From Collinsella sp. (GTDB lineage Bacteria; Actinomycetota; Coriobacteriia; Coriobacteriales; Coriobacteriaceae), in NCBI GenBank assembly GCA_018373675.1, contig JAHAGQ010000006.1, forward strand, positions 37,207 through 101,206: a stretch of DNA of 64,000 bases, in the 5' to 3' direction. Under the pieces are notes generated by a model. The model was not told where the DNA came from. It ran no database searches and was given only the letters and a program-made list of their open reading frames with translations. The first letter of the stretch is position 1. Every line of letters starts with the position of its first letter. Of the stretch, positions 36,361-44,980 are shown piece by piece. Made by a program: the position numbers and the translations under genes.

Positions 36361-37267
36361 CGCCGGCCTCCTTGGCGCCATCGGTTCCCTTGTCGGCACC
36401 TGCGCGCTTTGCCTTGCGCTCGGCATTGAGCTCGGCGTCGCTCTCGCGCACCAGTTTGATAATCGCCGCGCAGGCCTCCTCGCCCACCAAGTCGCGAGCA
36501 CGCACCGTCAGGCGCGTCGCCTCCTGCTTGTCGCCGTCACTTGCAGCATCGGTCGCGCACATAATCAGGCAGATGGCAATCTCGGCCGAAGGCGAGGTCG
36601 GCACGCCTTGCAGGGCCAGTTCACCCATCACGTGGTCGTCGCTCTCATCGGCGGCATCCGGATAGGTGGTATGGATCTTGTTGAGCAGGCGCGTCGTATG
36701 CGCATCGTTGGGCGCCAGGCGCAGCGCCAGACGCGCGCAGCCCACGGCAGCCGAAACGTTCTCGGTCTCGGGCTCCAAGAAGTACTGACCTAGATTGGCG
36801 TAAGCGCGGGCGGCGCACTTGCCATCGCTTGCACGCTCCAGCACCGAGAACGAGAGCGATGCCCATTCCTGCTTGTCCTCGAGTGCGCGGAACAGCTCGG
36901 CCAAATCCAAGCGATAGTTGCAGTTCATGGGGTCCCAACGCACAGCCTGCATCAGGGCATTACGAGCGCTCACATAATCCTGCTGGCGAATGTAGGCAAA
37001 CGCCATATCAGAGTACAGGCGGTCAAACGGCACCTCGACCTGCACGAGCTCGCGCGGATCCTTCTCCACGCGGCGATAGGCCAAGCGCTCAAACTTGCTA
37101 TCGAAGCTAAAGTATTGGCGCTTCTCCTCCGTCTTGCACTCAGCGTCGATATACTCCTCGGCGAGCTCTACCAGACGCTCCAGCAGCGGCGTCGCCGTAG
37201 CCAGGTCGCCCTGCGCCAGATAGTTCTCGGCATACGTGATGTCTTGCAAGCTGATGGGCAGATCCAT
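36350..37267 (-). CDS. TPR-repeat protein
   Basis: The 305-residue cytoplasmic protein has helical repeat stretches such as ARAYANLGQYFLEPETENV and FAYIRQQDYVSARNALMQAV, typical of tetratricopeptide repeats used for protein contacts. The C-terminus is charged and disordered. ATG 37267 follows GAGGAGTAG. It overlaps smpB, so the two are translated together. The function is unknown. Confidence 0.75.
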   Translation of the reverse strand: MDLPISLQDITYAENYLAQGDLATATPLLERLVELAEEYIDAECKTEEKRQYFSFDSKFERLAYRRVEKDPRELVQVEVPFDRLYSDMAFAYIRQQDYVSARNALMQAVRWDPMNCNYRLDLAELFRALEDKQEWASLSFSVLERASDGKCAARAYANLGQYFLEPETENVSAAVGCARLALRLAPNDAHTTRLLNKIHTTYPDAADESDDHVMGELALQGVPTSPSAEIAICLIMCATDAASDGDKQEATRLTVRARDLVGEEACAAIIKLVRESDAELNAERKAKRAGADKGTDGAKEAGDAQ

Positions 37268-37327
37268 GGCTACTCCTCGATCTGAGCGAAACACGGCAGG
37301 CGCCGTACATACGGTCAATACACAAAA

Positions 37328-37351
37328 CCCGGGTCTCTTACGAGGCCCGGG
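37328..37351 (-). terminator. Terminator of the tRNA pair
   Basis: A 10-bp stem (CCCGGGTCTC with GAGGCCCGGG, one G-U pair) and 4-base loop is followed on the minus strand by TTTTG, 10 bases past tRNA-Glu. Confidence 0.8.
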
Positions 37352-37361
37352 CGTTCAATTT

Positions 37362-37438
37362 TGGTAGCCCGTACCAGATTCGAACTGGTGATCTCCGCCT
37401 TGAGAGGGCGGCGTCCTAAACCGCTAGACGAACGGGCC
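37362..37438 (-). tRNA. tRNA-Glu (CTC anticodon)
   Basis: The minus strand folds into a full cloverleaf: acceptor GGCCCGT with ACGGGCT, anticodon stem CCGCC/GGCGG around loop CTCTCAA, and T-loop GTTCGAATC. The anticodon CTC reads GAG. The CCA end is encoded. Confidence 0.93.
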
Positions 37439-37455
37439 ATATGTAGCAAATGCAA

Positions 37456-37529
37456 TGGCTGGGATGGAGGGAGTCGAACCCCCATTGACGGAACCAGAAT
37501 CCGCTGTCCTGCCATTAGACGACATCCCA
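37456..37529 (-). tRNA. tRNA-Gln (CTG anticodon)
   Basis: The minus strand folds with acceptor TGGGATG/CATCCCA, anticodon loop TTCTGGT (anticodon CTG, reads CAG) and T-loop GTTCGACTC. CCA is encoded. It lies 17 bases upstream of tRNA-Glu and is probably transcribed with it. Confidence 0.93.
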
Positions 37530-37805
37530 ATGACTGCATCGCTGCGCTCGGCTGTGCCTTTGCGCAAGAAAGAAATATACGGGAAGTCTCGCCGTGACGC
37601 AAGCCCCAATTTTGACTTTTTTGAAATTCAGTCAAATTGGCCTAATTTAGTCCAACCCGTGAAGGACCTGTGAAGCCGACCGCTGTACACGAAGGGCAAA
37701 ACGCCGCGAGCGGTAGCCGTCAACCGTTGGCAGATTCTACCGTGAAAACGATAGCACCAGGCAACACAATCGAAGTATCAATGATCACGTAGATATCGAG
37801 GCACC

Positions 37806-38216
37806 ATGGACGAAGAGCTTGATTACCTATGGGAGACCCTGGGCCTTGAGATCACGGCCGACCTTTGGCCCGAACGGGACAAAATCCATCCCACACTGCG
37901 CCCCGCCATTACTGTGGTGCAGGCAAAATACCGCCGTGCATCCTTTTTGATCATGCGGATGTCATGGCACGCGGGACTCCCCGACCTTAAGCGAATCCAG
38001 GCAAGCCTCGTCGAGTTGTCCGGTATGCCGACCGTCATATCCGAGGCGCACCTGGAGCAGCGCCAGCGCGAGCGACTGCAACAGCAGCGGATTCCCTTTA
38101 TCTGCCCCGGCGTTCAGGCATATCTGCCCTTTATGGACGAGGAGTACTGGAGCGGCAAGCCCAACAAACACGTAAAGGTCTACGATCCGCACGAATGGGC
38201 ACAGCTGGCGGACTGA
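37806..38216 (+). CDS. Unknown small protein, possibly truncated
   Basis: This 136-residue acidic protein has no signal or membrane segment. The part QRIPFICPGVQAYLPFM looks like a conserved strand-turn-strand seen in longer uncharacterised proteins, so this may be an N-terminal fragment, but I cannot confirm that. It ends in TGA, rare in this window, and a cluster of hairpin repeats follows 20 bases later. No strong ribosome site precedes the ATG (GAGG is nearest). Function unknown. Confidence 0.5.
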   Translation: MDEELDYLWETLGLEITADLWPERDKIHPTLRPAITVVQAKYRRASFLIMRMSWHAGLPDLKRIQASLVELSGMPTVISEAHLEQRQRERLQQQRIPFICPGVQAYLPFMDEEYWSGKPNKHVKVYDPHEWAQLAD

Positions 38217-38235
38217 CTGGGGCAGGCCCGCCGGC

Positions 38236-38400
38236 GGAAAGTGCGTCCCAGATTTCAAGCTCAAACTGGTCCCTACTTTCCCGTCGAGCCCTCAACCGGA
38301 AACCGTGTCCCGCAATCGAAGCTCAGAATGGGACGTGCTTTCCGCAACCGGCCACTTTGGGAAAGTGCATCCCATTCTGGAAGCGAATTCCGGGTCGCAC
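38236..38400. repeat. Cluster of GGAAAGTG hairpin repeats, family D
   Basis: Imperfect hairpins at 38236-38281 and 38324-38379 share arms like GGAAAGTGCATCCCATTCTG. A further half arm lies near 38392 (TCGCACTTTCCGCAGCC). They fill the gap between two convergent genes. I see no copy elsewhere in the window. Confidence 0.7.
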
Positions 38401-38412
38401 TTTCCGCAGCCG

Positions 38413-38772
38413 CTACAGCAACGCCTCGGACCAAGCCGATTCCCTAAAGCCTGGAATCACAAAGTCGTCGCCCACCAGCAGCGGACGCTTGACCAGCATG
38501 CCGTCGGTCGCCAGCAGCTCGTAGCACTCCCGATCCGTCATGCCCGCATCCAGACGCGCCTTCAGGCCCAGCTCTCGATATTTCATGCCCGACGAATTAA
38601 AGAAGCGCCGCACCGGCAGCCCCGAACGAGCAATCCAGGTCGCAAGTTCATCAGCCGTGGGATTGTCCAAAACGATATCGCGATCGATATACTCTACCCC
38701 ATGTTCGTCCAGCCATGCCTTGGCCTTCTTACAGGTCGAGCACTTGGGATATTCAACAAACAGTACGGTCAT
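38413..38772 (-). CDS. ArsC/Spx-family thioredoxin-fold protein
   Basis: The 119-residue protein has a thioredoxin fold with redox motif CSTCKKA near residue 10, then FFNSSGMKYREL and the conserved LLVGDDFVIPGF (usually RP-hhhG in the family). It resembles the YffB/ArsC-like arsenate reductase group more than true Spx, which also starts CxxC but regulates RNA polymerase. ATG 38772 follows GGAGGATT. No ars genes are nearby, so arsenate reduction is doubtful. Confidence 0.82.
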   Translation of the reverse strand: MTVLFVEYPKCSTCKKAKAWLDEHGVEYIDRDIVLDNPTADELATWIARSGLPVRRFFNSSGMKYRELGLKARLDAGMTDRECYELLATDGMLVKRPLLVGDDFVIPGFRESAWSEALL

Positions 38773-38864
38773 GGGAATCCTCCGAATATAGATCGGCCAA
38801 CGCAGGCACACGCCACACGAGGCGCCTTCGTATGATGGGCCAATTGTAGCCCACGGGTCACACG

Positions 38865-39917
38865 CTAACCGAACCGTACCCCGAATCCGCGTTTGATGAA
38901 CGGCAGCAGCTCCATTGCCTCGGGCGTGATATGGCCCGCAACGTTCATGCGCTCGTCACCGGGAAGATCGACCCGCGCAATCTCAAGCTCGCCTTCGTAG
39001 CGCCCATATCCGCTATTGCTCACAGCGATCGACCCCGCCTTTCGCGGCAGGCCGGCTCCGGCATCCGTCGGCACGGAATCCGGCTTAAGCTTCGTACGTG
39101 ACTCCTGAGACCTAAAGATGAGGACACTCGAGTCGGGCCGGTCGTGATGAATCTGCCCGCGCACATAGGCATAACCGGGCTCAAGCTCGCATTGCAGGTC
39201 CACGTATCCGGCGGAAACTTGAGCAAACTGCGCCCAGCCCGCATCGGAAAGATCGGGGTCGCCGACCAACACAATGTCGCAATCGGCGCCATGTGCAAGC
39301 TCAAGCATATTGAGAGCAACCTTTGACGCGCGACCGCGCTGCGCCTCGACCGTCGGCAGTCCCTCGAATACCGGCCCGCGAACGTTAGCATCACCCGGCA
39401 CAAAAGCCATGATTTCGAATCCAAGCGCCGCAAGACGAAGATTCGTCCGAGCAACATCTTCAAGAGCTAAACCGGTATAAGGCTTGGGGTAAAAATTGTG
39501 GCAGGCGGCAAACCGAGTCACATCGGCGCCGGCTTCACGCCACGATGCGATTTCATCAGAACTCACCGTCGATGCATTGACCACAATGCGAAATACACCG
39601 GACAGCTCCGCGACCCGCTGGGCGCTAAAACCATAGTCCAAACGAAGGTATTCCAACCCCAGATCGCGCAGGTCCTCGATACGCTCAAGCCCGAGCAAAT
39701 CGCACGTACGCGGCCCCACATCGGCAATGAGCGCAATGCCGCGGGCGGAAAGCAGCGACAGAACATGACGGACTTTATCTGCATACGCCGCTCCCCCATC
39801 CTCGGGAATATGCAGCGAGGTGAACGCATAGCGCGCACCCGCCGCGGCACCGCGCTCAATCGTCCGCTCAATATCCTGCAGAGGGCTGGAAAGATAAATC
39901 GAAATACCCGTTTTCAC
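38865..39917 (-). CDS. mupG: 6-phospho-N-acetylmuramidase (MupG/DUF871 family)
   Basis: This 350-residue TIM-barrel protein splits MurNAc-6-phosphate-GlcNAc after PTS import. The N-terminus GISIYLSS, the barrel segments TSLHIPEDGG and LRLDYGF, NASTVS, and ACHNFYPKPYTGL match the MupG family. A C-terminal barrel-associated domain follows (about residues 240-350). It is the last gene of the murR-murQ-murP-mupG operon, so the substrate assignment is supported by neighbours. Confidence 0.88.
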   Translation of the reverse strand: MKTGISIYLSSPLQDIERTIERGAAAGARYAFTSLHIPEDGGAAYADKVRHVLSLLSARGIALIADVGPRTCDLLGLERIEDLRDLGLEYLRLDYGFSAQRVAELSGVFRIVVNASTVSSDEIASWREAGADVTRFAACHNFYPKPYTGLALEDVARTNLRLAALGFEIMAFVPGDANVRGPVFEGLPTVEAQRGRASKVALNMLELAHGADCDIVLVGDPDLSDAGWAQFAQVSAGYVDLQCELEPGYAYVRGQIHHDRPDSSVLIFRSQESRTKLKPDSVPTDAGAGLPRKAGSIAVSNSGYGRYEGELEIARVDLPGDERMNVAGHITPEAMELLPFIKRGFGVRFG

Positions 39918-40033
39918 GCTTCAACGCTCCTTTAAAAAGGCCGGCGGAGCAGCTAGCCCCGCCGGCACAACCATAACATCAAGAAATCTGCTGCGCGCCG
40001 CGAACCCCGAGCAACACGGCTCGCGATATCAAA

Positions 40034-41464
40034 CTACTCGCCAAAGAACTCGTTGATCTTCTGCTCGTCGACGCCAAAGAACCACGTCAGGACAAAGCCG
40101 GCGGCATAGGCAAGCAGCATAGCGGCAACGTAGCCGAGTTGCTGGCCAGGAACGACGATCAGCAGGCCAAACAGACCGGAAACGCCCTGAGAAACCGTGC
40201 CGATGTGAAGCAGCGCCGCGAGCGCGCCGCCAAATCCGGCACCCAGGCAGGCCGTCACAAACGGACGAACGAGCGGCAGCGTAACAGCATACATCAGAGG
40301 CTCGCCCACACCCAGGATTCCAACGGGAATGGACTCTGCGACGTACTTCTTGAGCTTGGCGTTCTTGGTCTTAAAGTACAGCGCCAAACCGGCACCGACC
40401 TGGCCGCCGCCAGCCATCATAAGGATGGGAAGCAGGTAATTGATACCCTTGGTAGCGCCGTCGGGATCGTTGAGCATAGCGTGGATCGGCGTGAGCGCCT
40501 GATGCAGGCCGACGGAAACCAGCGGCAAGAAGCCTGCCGACAGGATATAGCCGCCCAGGACGCCCAGCTTCTCGAAGATAAAGGTCAAAACGCTAAAGAT
40601 GGCAGTCGTCAGCCATGCACCAACCGGCTGGATGACGAGCATCAGAGCAAAGGCGCCGATGATGAGCACCAGCAGCGGGGACAAGAACGTGTCGAGTGCG
40701 TTGGGCATAACCTTGCGAATCTGACGCTCCATCCAGGCAAAAAATGCGCCAGCGATGAGAGCCGCGATCATGCCGCCCGCTGCGGGGTTGTACTGCGTAT
40801 TGGTGAGCGGCAGCAGAATGGCAGTGGCAGGATCAGCCGCGCCAGGCGCAAGCAGGGGCATGGCACTGTTGGCGATGCACATCATGCCGGCGATGCCGCC
40901 CAGCGCAGCGGAGCCACCAAACTCACGTGCCGCGTTATAACCCACCAAGATGGGCAGATAGGCGAACAGGGCCCAGCCCATGGAACGAATGCCCTGGTAC
41001 CACCACTCGCCTGCAAGCGCGCCTGCCGTCGAGACGTTAATGACGTTGCAGATACCGTTGATGAGGCCAGCCGCAATGATGCCGGGAAGCAGGGCGACGA
41101 AGACATTGGAAATCTTCTTGAGGAAGGCCTGAACCGGCTTGGACTCGTACTTGGCCTTCTGCGCGGCCTTGTTTGTGGCCGCAGCGTCAACCACGCTCTC
41201 GTCGGCAACGCCTTTCGCAAGGCCGGTGAGCTTGGAGAACTCCTCGAGCACCTTATTCACCTTGCCCGGACCCAGCACGATCTGCATCGTATCGTCCTCG
41301 ACCAGGCCCATCACGCCGTCGAGTGCCTTAATACCCTCCGTGTCGACGTTGCCCGTGTCTTTGACGGTCACGCGCAGGCGCGTCATGCACGCCGCGTTTG
41401 CGAGCACGTTGTCTTTACCGCCCAAAAGGTCCAACAGCTTTTGGGCCAGCTCTTTGTTCGTCAT
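40034..41464 (-). CDS. murP: PTS EIIBC component for MurNAc or MurNAc-GlcNAc
   Basis: The 476-residue transporter has EIIB first (residues about 1-90; phosphorylated Cys in ACMTRLRV) and EIIC from about 110, the order seen in MurP and sucrose-type proteins. EIIC holds about ten hydrophobic segments. No EIIA is attached, so it depends on a separate EIIA-Glc; crr lies in the window at 10533. GGAGGAG precedes the ATG. It follows murQ by 57 bases. Confidence 0.92.
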   Translation of the reverse strand: MTNKELAQKLLDLLGGKDNVLANAACMTRLRVTVKDTGNVDTEGIKALDGVMGLVEDDTMQIVLGPGKVNKVLEEFSKLTGLAKGVADESVVDAAATNKAAQKAKYESKPVQAFLKKISNVFVALLPGIIAAGLINGICNVINVSTAGALAGEWWYQGIRSMGWALFAYLPILVGYNAAREFGGSAALGGIAGMMCIANSAMPLLAPGAADPATAILLPLTNTQYNPAAGGMIAALIAGAFFAWMERQIRKVMPNALDTFLSPLLVLIIGAFALMLVIQPVGAWLTTAIFSVLTFIFEKLGVLGGYILSAGFLPLVSVGLHQALTPIHAMLNDPDGATKGINYLLPILMMAGGGQVGAGLALYFKTKNAKLKKYVAESIPVGILGVGEPLMYAVTLPLVRPFVTACLGAGFGGALAALLHIGTVSQGVSGLFGLLIVVPGQQLGYVAAMLLAYAAGFVLTWFFGVDEQKINEFFGE

Positions 41465-41521
41465 AACTCCTCCTTGTATTGGGTATCTCGTCTGGATGTC
41501 ATATCAGCTCACGCCGCGCAC

Positions 41522-42445
41522 CTATTGGGCGTCGGCATTGCTCTTCTCATGGCCACTCACCGCAGTACGGACATGGCCGTGCGCCCGTTCAAGAGCTACC
41601 GCAGCCTGCTCGGCATCGCAGTCCAACAGCACCGAGACAATAGCGGTTTTTACGTGGCCGCCGGCATCCGCAAGCGCCTGAACAGCGCGCTCGCGCGTGC
41701 AGTCGGTCGCTTCCATCACGATGTTCTGGCCGCGCACCACCAACTTCTCGTTCGTCTGCTGCACATCGACCATCAGGTTTTGGTACACCTTGCCAATCTT
41801 GACCATGGCACCGGTCGAAATCATGTTGAGAATGAGCTTTTGAACCGTTCCCGCCTTGAGTCTCGTTGAGCCGGTCAGCGCCTCGGGACCGGGCACGGGC
41901 TCAATGGCAAGATCTGCGCTCTCCCCGATCTTCGACCCTTGGTTGCAGGCAATTGCAATGGTCTTGCACCCAGTTGCCTTGGCGTACACAAGGCCGCCCA
42001 CCACATAAGGAGTACGACCGCTTGCCGCCAGGCCAACGACAAGATCCTTGTCCGAGAGTCCACGCTCTCGCAGGTCGTTCGCGCCAAGCTCATCGCTGTC
42101 TTCGGCACCTTCGACAGCCTTGATAAACGCCGTCTCGCCTCCGGCAATGAGCCCGACAATCAGATCGGGTGACACGCCAAACGTGGGCGGACACTCCGAA
42201 GCGTCGAGTACGCCCAGACGACCGCTGGTGCCTGCGCCCATGTAAAAGACGCGCCCGCCGCGCTCGAGTGTCTCAGCAGCCCAGTCGATTGCTGTGGCAA
42301 CCTGGGGCAACACTTTCGTGACCGACTGGACGGCACGAAGATCCTCATCGTTCATCGTCGTGACGATTTGCAGCGATGTCATCGTATCGAGGTCCATTGA
42401 CCTTTGATTACGCTGTTCGGTCGTGAATTTTGTTAAATCGAGCAT
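41522..42445 (-). CDS. murQ: N-acetylmuramic acid-6-phosphate etherase
   Basis: This 307-residue enzyme removes the lactyl ether from MurNAc-6-phosphate, giving GlcNAc-6-phosphate and D-lactate. The SIS fold has YMGAGTSGRLGVLDASECPP, the family's clearest signature, with the catalytic Glu in it, plus GGETAF and TSTRLKAGTVQK-like TGSTRLKAGT. ATG 42445 follows GAGGTGA and gives a standard length; the frame is open further upstream across murR but without homology. It begins 10 bases after murR. Confidence 0.95.
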   Translation of the reverse strand: MLDLTKFTTEQRNQRSMDLDTMTSLQIVTTMNDEDLRAVQSVTKVLPQVATAIDWAAETLERGGRVFYMGAGTSGRLGVLDASECPPTFGVSPDLIVGLIAGGETAFIKAVEGAEDSDELGANDLRERGLSDKDLVVGLAASGRTPYVVGGLVYAKATGCKTIAIACNQGSKIGESADLAIEPVPGPEALTGSTRLKAGTVQKLILNMISTGAMVKIGKVYQNLMVDVQQTNEKLVVRGQNIVMEATDCTRERAVQALADAGGHVKTAIVSVLLDCDAEQAAVALERAHGHVRTAVSGHEKSNADAQ

Positions 42446-42455
42446 TTCATTCACC

Positions 42456-43307
42456 TCATCTTTCCTGTTTCTCGATGTAGTTTTGCTTAATGACATGCGT
42501 CGCCCGTTCGTAGTCGCTGGCAACGTAAGCAGCGTACAGGGCATCGACAACCATAAGCTGGGCCATACGCGAAGCCATGGCACCGCTGCGGACCAAGGGT
42601 TCACTCGCAGCGACGCCGAGCACGGCATCGGCCATGGTGGCAAGCTTGGATGATCCATCTACTTTGGTAACGGCCACTACGGGACAGTTGTGGCGTTGAG
42701 CCTCGGCGGTGCAGTCCAGCACCTCTTGCGTCAAGCCCGAGTAACTAAAGGCGATTGCCATATCGCCCTCATGCATGTTCTTGGCACATAAGAGCTGATC
42801 ATGCCAGTCGTCGTACAGATGGCACTCTTTGTCGACACGCATGAGCTTTTGCGCCAGGTCGTGCGCGACCAAACGAGAAGCACCAATACCGAACAGATTG
42901 ACCGCGCGTGCCCGCTTAAGACGGGCCGCGCATCGCTCCAAGACGGTGTAATCGAGCGTTCGCGCCGTCGCCTCGATCGTGCGCACGTTGCTTTTCATCA
43001 CCTTCCCCACGATACGTTCGACGCTGTCATCCATGGAGATGTCCTCGAGGGCAACGTCTTTCTTGTCACCTAAGAGCGCCAGCTCGGCAATCAGTTCGCG
43101 TTGGAACTCCTTGTAGCCCGCAAAACCCAAACGCTTGCAAAAGCGCAAAATGCTCGAGGGCGAGGAGAACGTGACATCGGCAAGACCGCGGACGGACAGC
43201 CCGACCACCTCGTGCGGATGAGCGCTTACATATGCGATGACATTGCGTTCCGCCGGGCTCGCGCTGAGCTCACGCTCGCGAAGCCGCAAAAGCAATCCGT
43301 TTGCCAT
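42456..43307 (-). CDS. murR: RpiR/MurR-family transcriptional regulator
   Basis: The 283-residue regulator has an N-terminal helix-turn-helix (ADVTFSSPSSILRFCKRLGF) and a C-terminal sugar-phosphate-binding SIS domain (NLFGIGASRLVAHD; AIAFSYSGLTQEVLD). It probably senses MurNAc-6-phosphate and controls its own operon. ATG 43307 follows GGAGGTG. It ends in TGA, rare here. Two palindromes at 43342 and 43374 are candidate operators. Confidence 0.92.
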   Translation of the reverse strand: MANGLLLRLRERELSASPAERNVIAYVSAHPHEVVGLSVRGLADVTFSSPSSILRFCKRLGFAGYKEFQRELIAELALLGDKKDVALEDISMDDSVERIVGKVMKSNVRTIEATARTLDYTVLERCAARLKRARAVNLFGIGASRLVAHDLAQKLMRVDKECHLYDDWHDQLLCAKNMHEGDMAIAFSYSGLTQEVLDCTAEAQRHNCPVVAVTKVDGSSKLATMADAVLGVAASEPLVRSGAMASRMAQLMVVDALYAAYVASDYERATHVIKQNYIEKQER

Positions 43308-43341
43308 CTCAAACACCTCCGTTGAGAAGAATTAAAGACCA

Positions 43342-43354
43342 ACGAACGATTCGT
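43342..43354. promoter_or_regulatory. Candidate MurR operator (ACGAA-CGA-TTCGT)
   Basis: A perfect 5-3-5 palindrome lies 35-47 bases upstream of murR, close to a TTTAAT box that could be the -10. Confidence 0.4.
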
Positions 43355-43373
43355 ACCGGATACAAACAGCTTT

Positions 43374-43392
43374 TGCGGTACATTGTGCCGCA
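43374..43392. promoter_or_regulatory. Candidate MurR operator (TGCGG...CCGCA)
   Basis: The 19-bp sequence TGCGGTACATTGTGCCGCA is palindromic except for one pair. It lies upstream of the first palindrome, in the murR promoter region. Confidence 0.45.
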
Positions 43393-43406
43393 TCGTGGCG
43401 CACAAA

Positions 43407-43430
43407 GGGCGAGCGTTCTACCGCTCGCCC
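43407..43430 (-). terminator. Hairpin upstream of the VanZ-like gene's 3' end region / between VanZ and murR
   Basis: A perfect 9-bp stem (GGGCGAGCG) with a 6-base loop lies between murR and the VanZ-like gene. On the minus strand TTTG follows. Because the VanZ-like gene stops at 43512, this hairpin is about 80 bases past it and is a fair terminator. Confidence 0.65.
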
Positions 43431-43511
43431 CTCAAATCCGACCGCTCGGAAATACGCGCGACACAAAATAATTCAACAAGGTCGCATTATCAGAAACGGG
43501 TTTGTTACCGG

Positions 43512-44093
43512 CTAGCGCCTCGCATGGGCGCCGATCGGCCGAGTCGCATGGCGCACCAACGCCGCCGTCAGCAATACCAACAGCATGGCGATGACATAGC
43601 CCGCAGCATCGAATCCTAAATCGATAACGTCGAAATGCCTGCCGGGAACAAAGATCTTATGTACCTGATCGCCAACGGAGCAGGCGGCGCAAAAGAGCAA
43701 TACGGGCACGCAACGGGAGCATACGCTCCACGGACGCCTGGAAAAGCAAACCACGACCACCGAGGCAAACAATCCGACGAAGAAAAACTCTACGGTATGG
43801 GCAACGCGACGGACGTTCGTGCCCACCCACATGCGAATGGAAGCAAGTCGGCCAGACCGGACATTCGAGGCAGCCGAATCGGTGCCCCCGGTCATTCCGT
43901 TCTCCGCCTGAGCTTCACCCGTGGCATCGACAGCCTGAACGCCCGTAGCCTGACCCTCCACCACACGCGCGGTGGACTCGCTCAGCAACGACGTCTCCAC
44001 CGCATTTTGCTCCGTCAGCACCCAGATGCCCGCCAGCGTTGCAGCGAACAGAACGATCGCGGTCCATCCGATTATTTGTTTTACGCGCGCCAA
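43512..44093 (-). CDS. VanZ-like membrane protein
   Basis: The 193-residue protein has an N-terminal membrane segment, an outside Ala/Thr/Glu-rich stretch (residues about 30-85), then further membrane segments. The VanZ core is clear: KVAHTVEF-like VAHTVEFFFVGL, then DQVHKIFVPGRHFDVIDLGF, which corresponds to the family's D-x-hhQ-xx-PGR-x-D pattern. VanZ proteins are linked to glycopeptide resistance and envelope traits, but the reaction is unknown. It stands alone; no van genes are near. Confidence 0.82.
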   Translation of the reverse strand: MARVKQIIGWTAIVLFAATLAGIWVLTEQNAVETSLLSESTARVVEGQATGVQAVDATGEAQAENGMTGGTDSAASNVRSGRLASIRMWVGTNVRRVAHTVEFFFVGLFASVVVVCFSRRPWSVCSRCVPVLLFCAACSVGDQVHKIFVPGRHFDVIDLGFDAAGYVIAMLLVLLTAALVRHATRPIGAHARR

Positions 44094-44197
44094 GGGTCAA
44101 CCTCCTTTTTTGAATATCAGCGAGTGTAGCCCCAAATGGCATCGTCACCGTATCAAAATTTGAATCGCAACAGGAAGCGACAAAGCGACGCAAAACC

Positions 44198-44803
44198 CTA
44201 CCCCGCCTCGCGCATCCAGCGATCGAACGTCCCCACGCACACGCCCAGGCACTTTGCTGCCTGGCTGCGGGTAATATCGCCCGCCTCATAGCTATCGCGC
44301 ACCAGCTCAAACTGAGGAGGGCATGGCTTGCGAGGTCGACCGAAACGGACCCCTCGCGCCCGCGCCGCTGCAATCCCCTCCGCCTGGCGCCGATGGATAT
44401 TCTCGCGCTCCACCTGCGCCACGTAGCTCAGCAGCTGCAGCACAATATCAGCAATCAGGGTGTTAGTCACATCCGGCGCGCCGCTGGCCCTGGCGCGCGT
44501 GTCAAGCAATGGCATATCCAACACCACAATGGCAACCCCGAGCACCTTGGTAATGCGTCGCCATTCCTCAAGAATCTCGGAGTAATTACGGCCAAGTCGG
44601 TCGATAGAAAGCACCACCAGCACGTCCCCGTCTCCCAGGACGTGCAGCAGCTCGCGATAACGCGGTCGATCGAAGTCCTTGCCGCTCGCATGGTCGGCAT
44701 AAATATTCGCCGAGCCCACGCCATAGGCGCCCAGCGCATCCAGCTGCCGATTAAGATTCTGATCGCGCGAACTCACCCGCGCATAACCGTACACCGTCGC
44801 CAT
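44198..44803 (-). CDS. Serine recombinase (resolvase/invertase family)
   Basis: The 201-residue enzyme cuts and rejoins DNA at specific sites. The catalytic serine lies in YARVSS, with the conserved IDRLGRN and the arginine-rich RRQAEGIAAARARG, then GRPRK and a C-terminal helix-turn-helix (ITRSQAAKCLGVCVGTFDRW). ATG 44803 follows GGGGATGAG. No transposase or invertible gene pair is visible next to it, so it may be a remnant or act at a distance. An inverted repeat (44821-44863) lies just upstream. Confidence 0.88.
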   Translation of the reverse strand: MATVYGYARVSSRDQNLNRQLDALGAYGVGSANIYADHASGKDFDRPRYRELLHVLGDGDVLVVLSIDRLGRNYSEILEEWRRITKVLGVAIVVLDMPLLDTRARASGAPDVTNTLIADIVLQLLSYVAQVERENIHRRQAEGIAAARARGVRFGRPRKPCPPQFELVRDSYEAGDITRSQAAKCLGVCVGTFDRWMREAG

Positions 44804-44820
44804 CTCATCCCCGCTTTCTT

Positions 44821-44863
44821 GTAAACCTGCCAAAAAGGGACAGGTTTATTTTGGTAGGTTTTA
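44821..44863. repeat. CCTGCCAAAA inverted repeat, family E (copy 1)
   Basis: GTAAACCTGCCAAAA and TTTTGGTAGGTTTTAC are near-complementary ends with GGGACAGG between. A close relative lies at 57030-57066. It is directly upstream of the recombinase gene. Confidence 0.75.
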
Positions 44864-44928
44864 CCTCTCAAATAGCAGGTAAGCGGGCGGCCGAGCAGAC
44901 GGCAAGGTAGCCACGATTCAAATGCGAA

Positions 44929-44950
44929 GGGCGGTCCCGAAAGGCCGCCC
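44929..44950 (-). terminator. Weak terminator after rnr
   Basis: GGGCGG pairs with CCGCCC across 10 bases; the T-run on the minus strand is poor (TTCGCATTTG). It lies 31 bases past the rnr stop. Confidence 0.5.
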
Positions 44951-44980
44951 TCCGCTCTCTCGCCACGAGTCGGGATTTAG

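Noticed and set aside
44198..44803. Prophage or integrative element marked by the recombinase
   Set aside because: No integrase, structural, replication or conjugation genes surround it; rnr and ftsEX, ordinary core genes, are adjacent.
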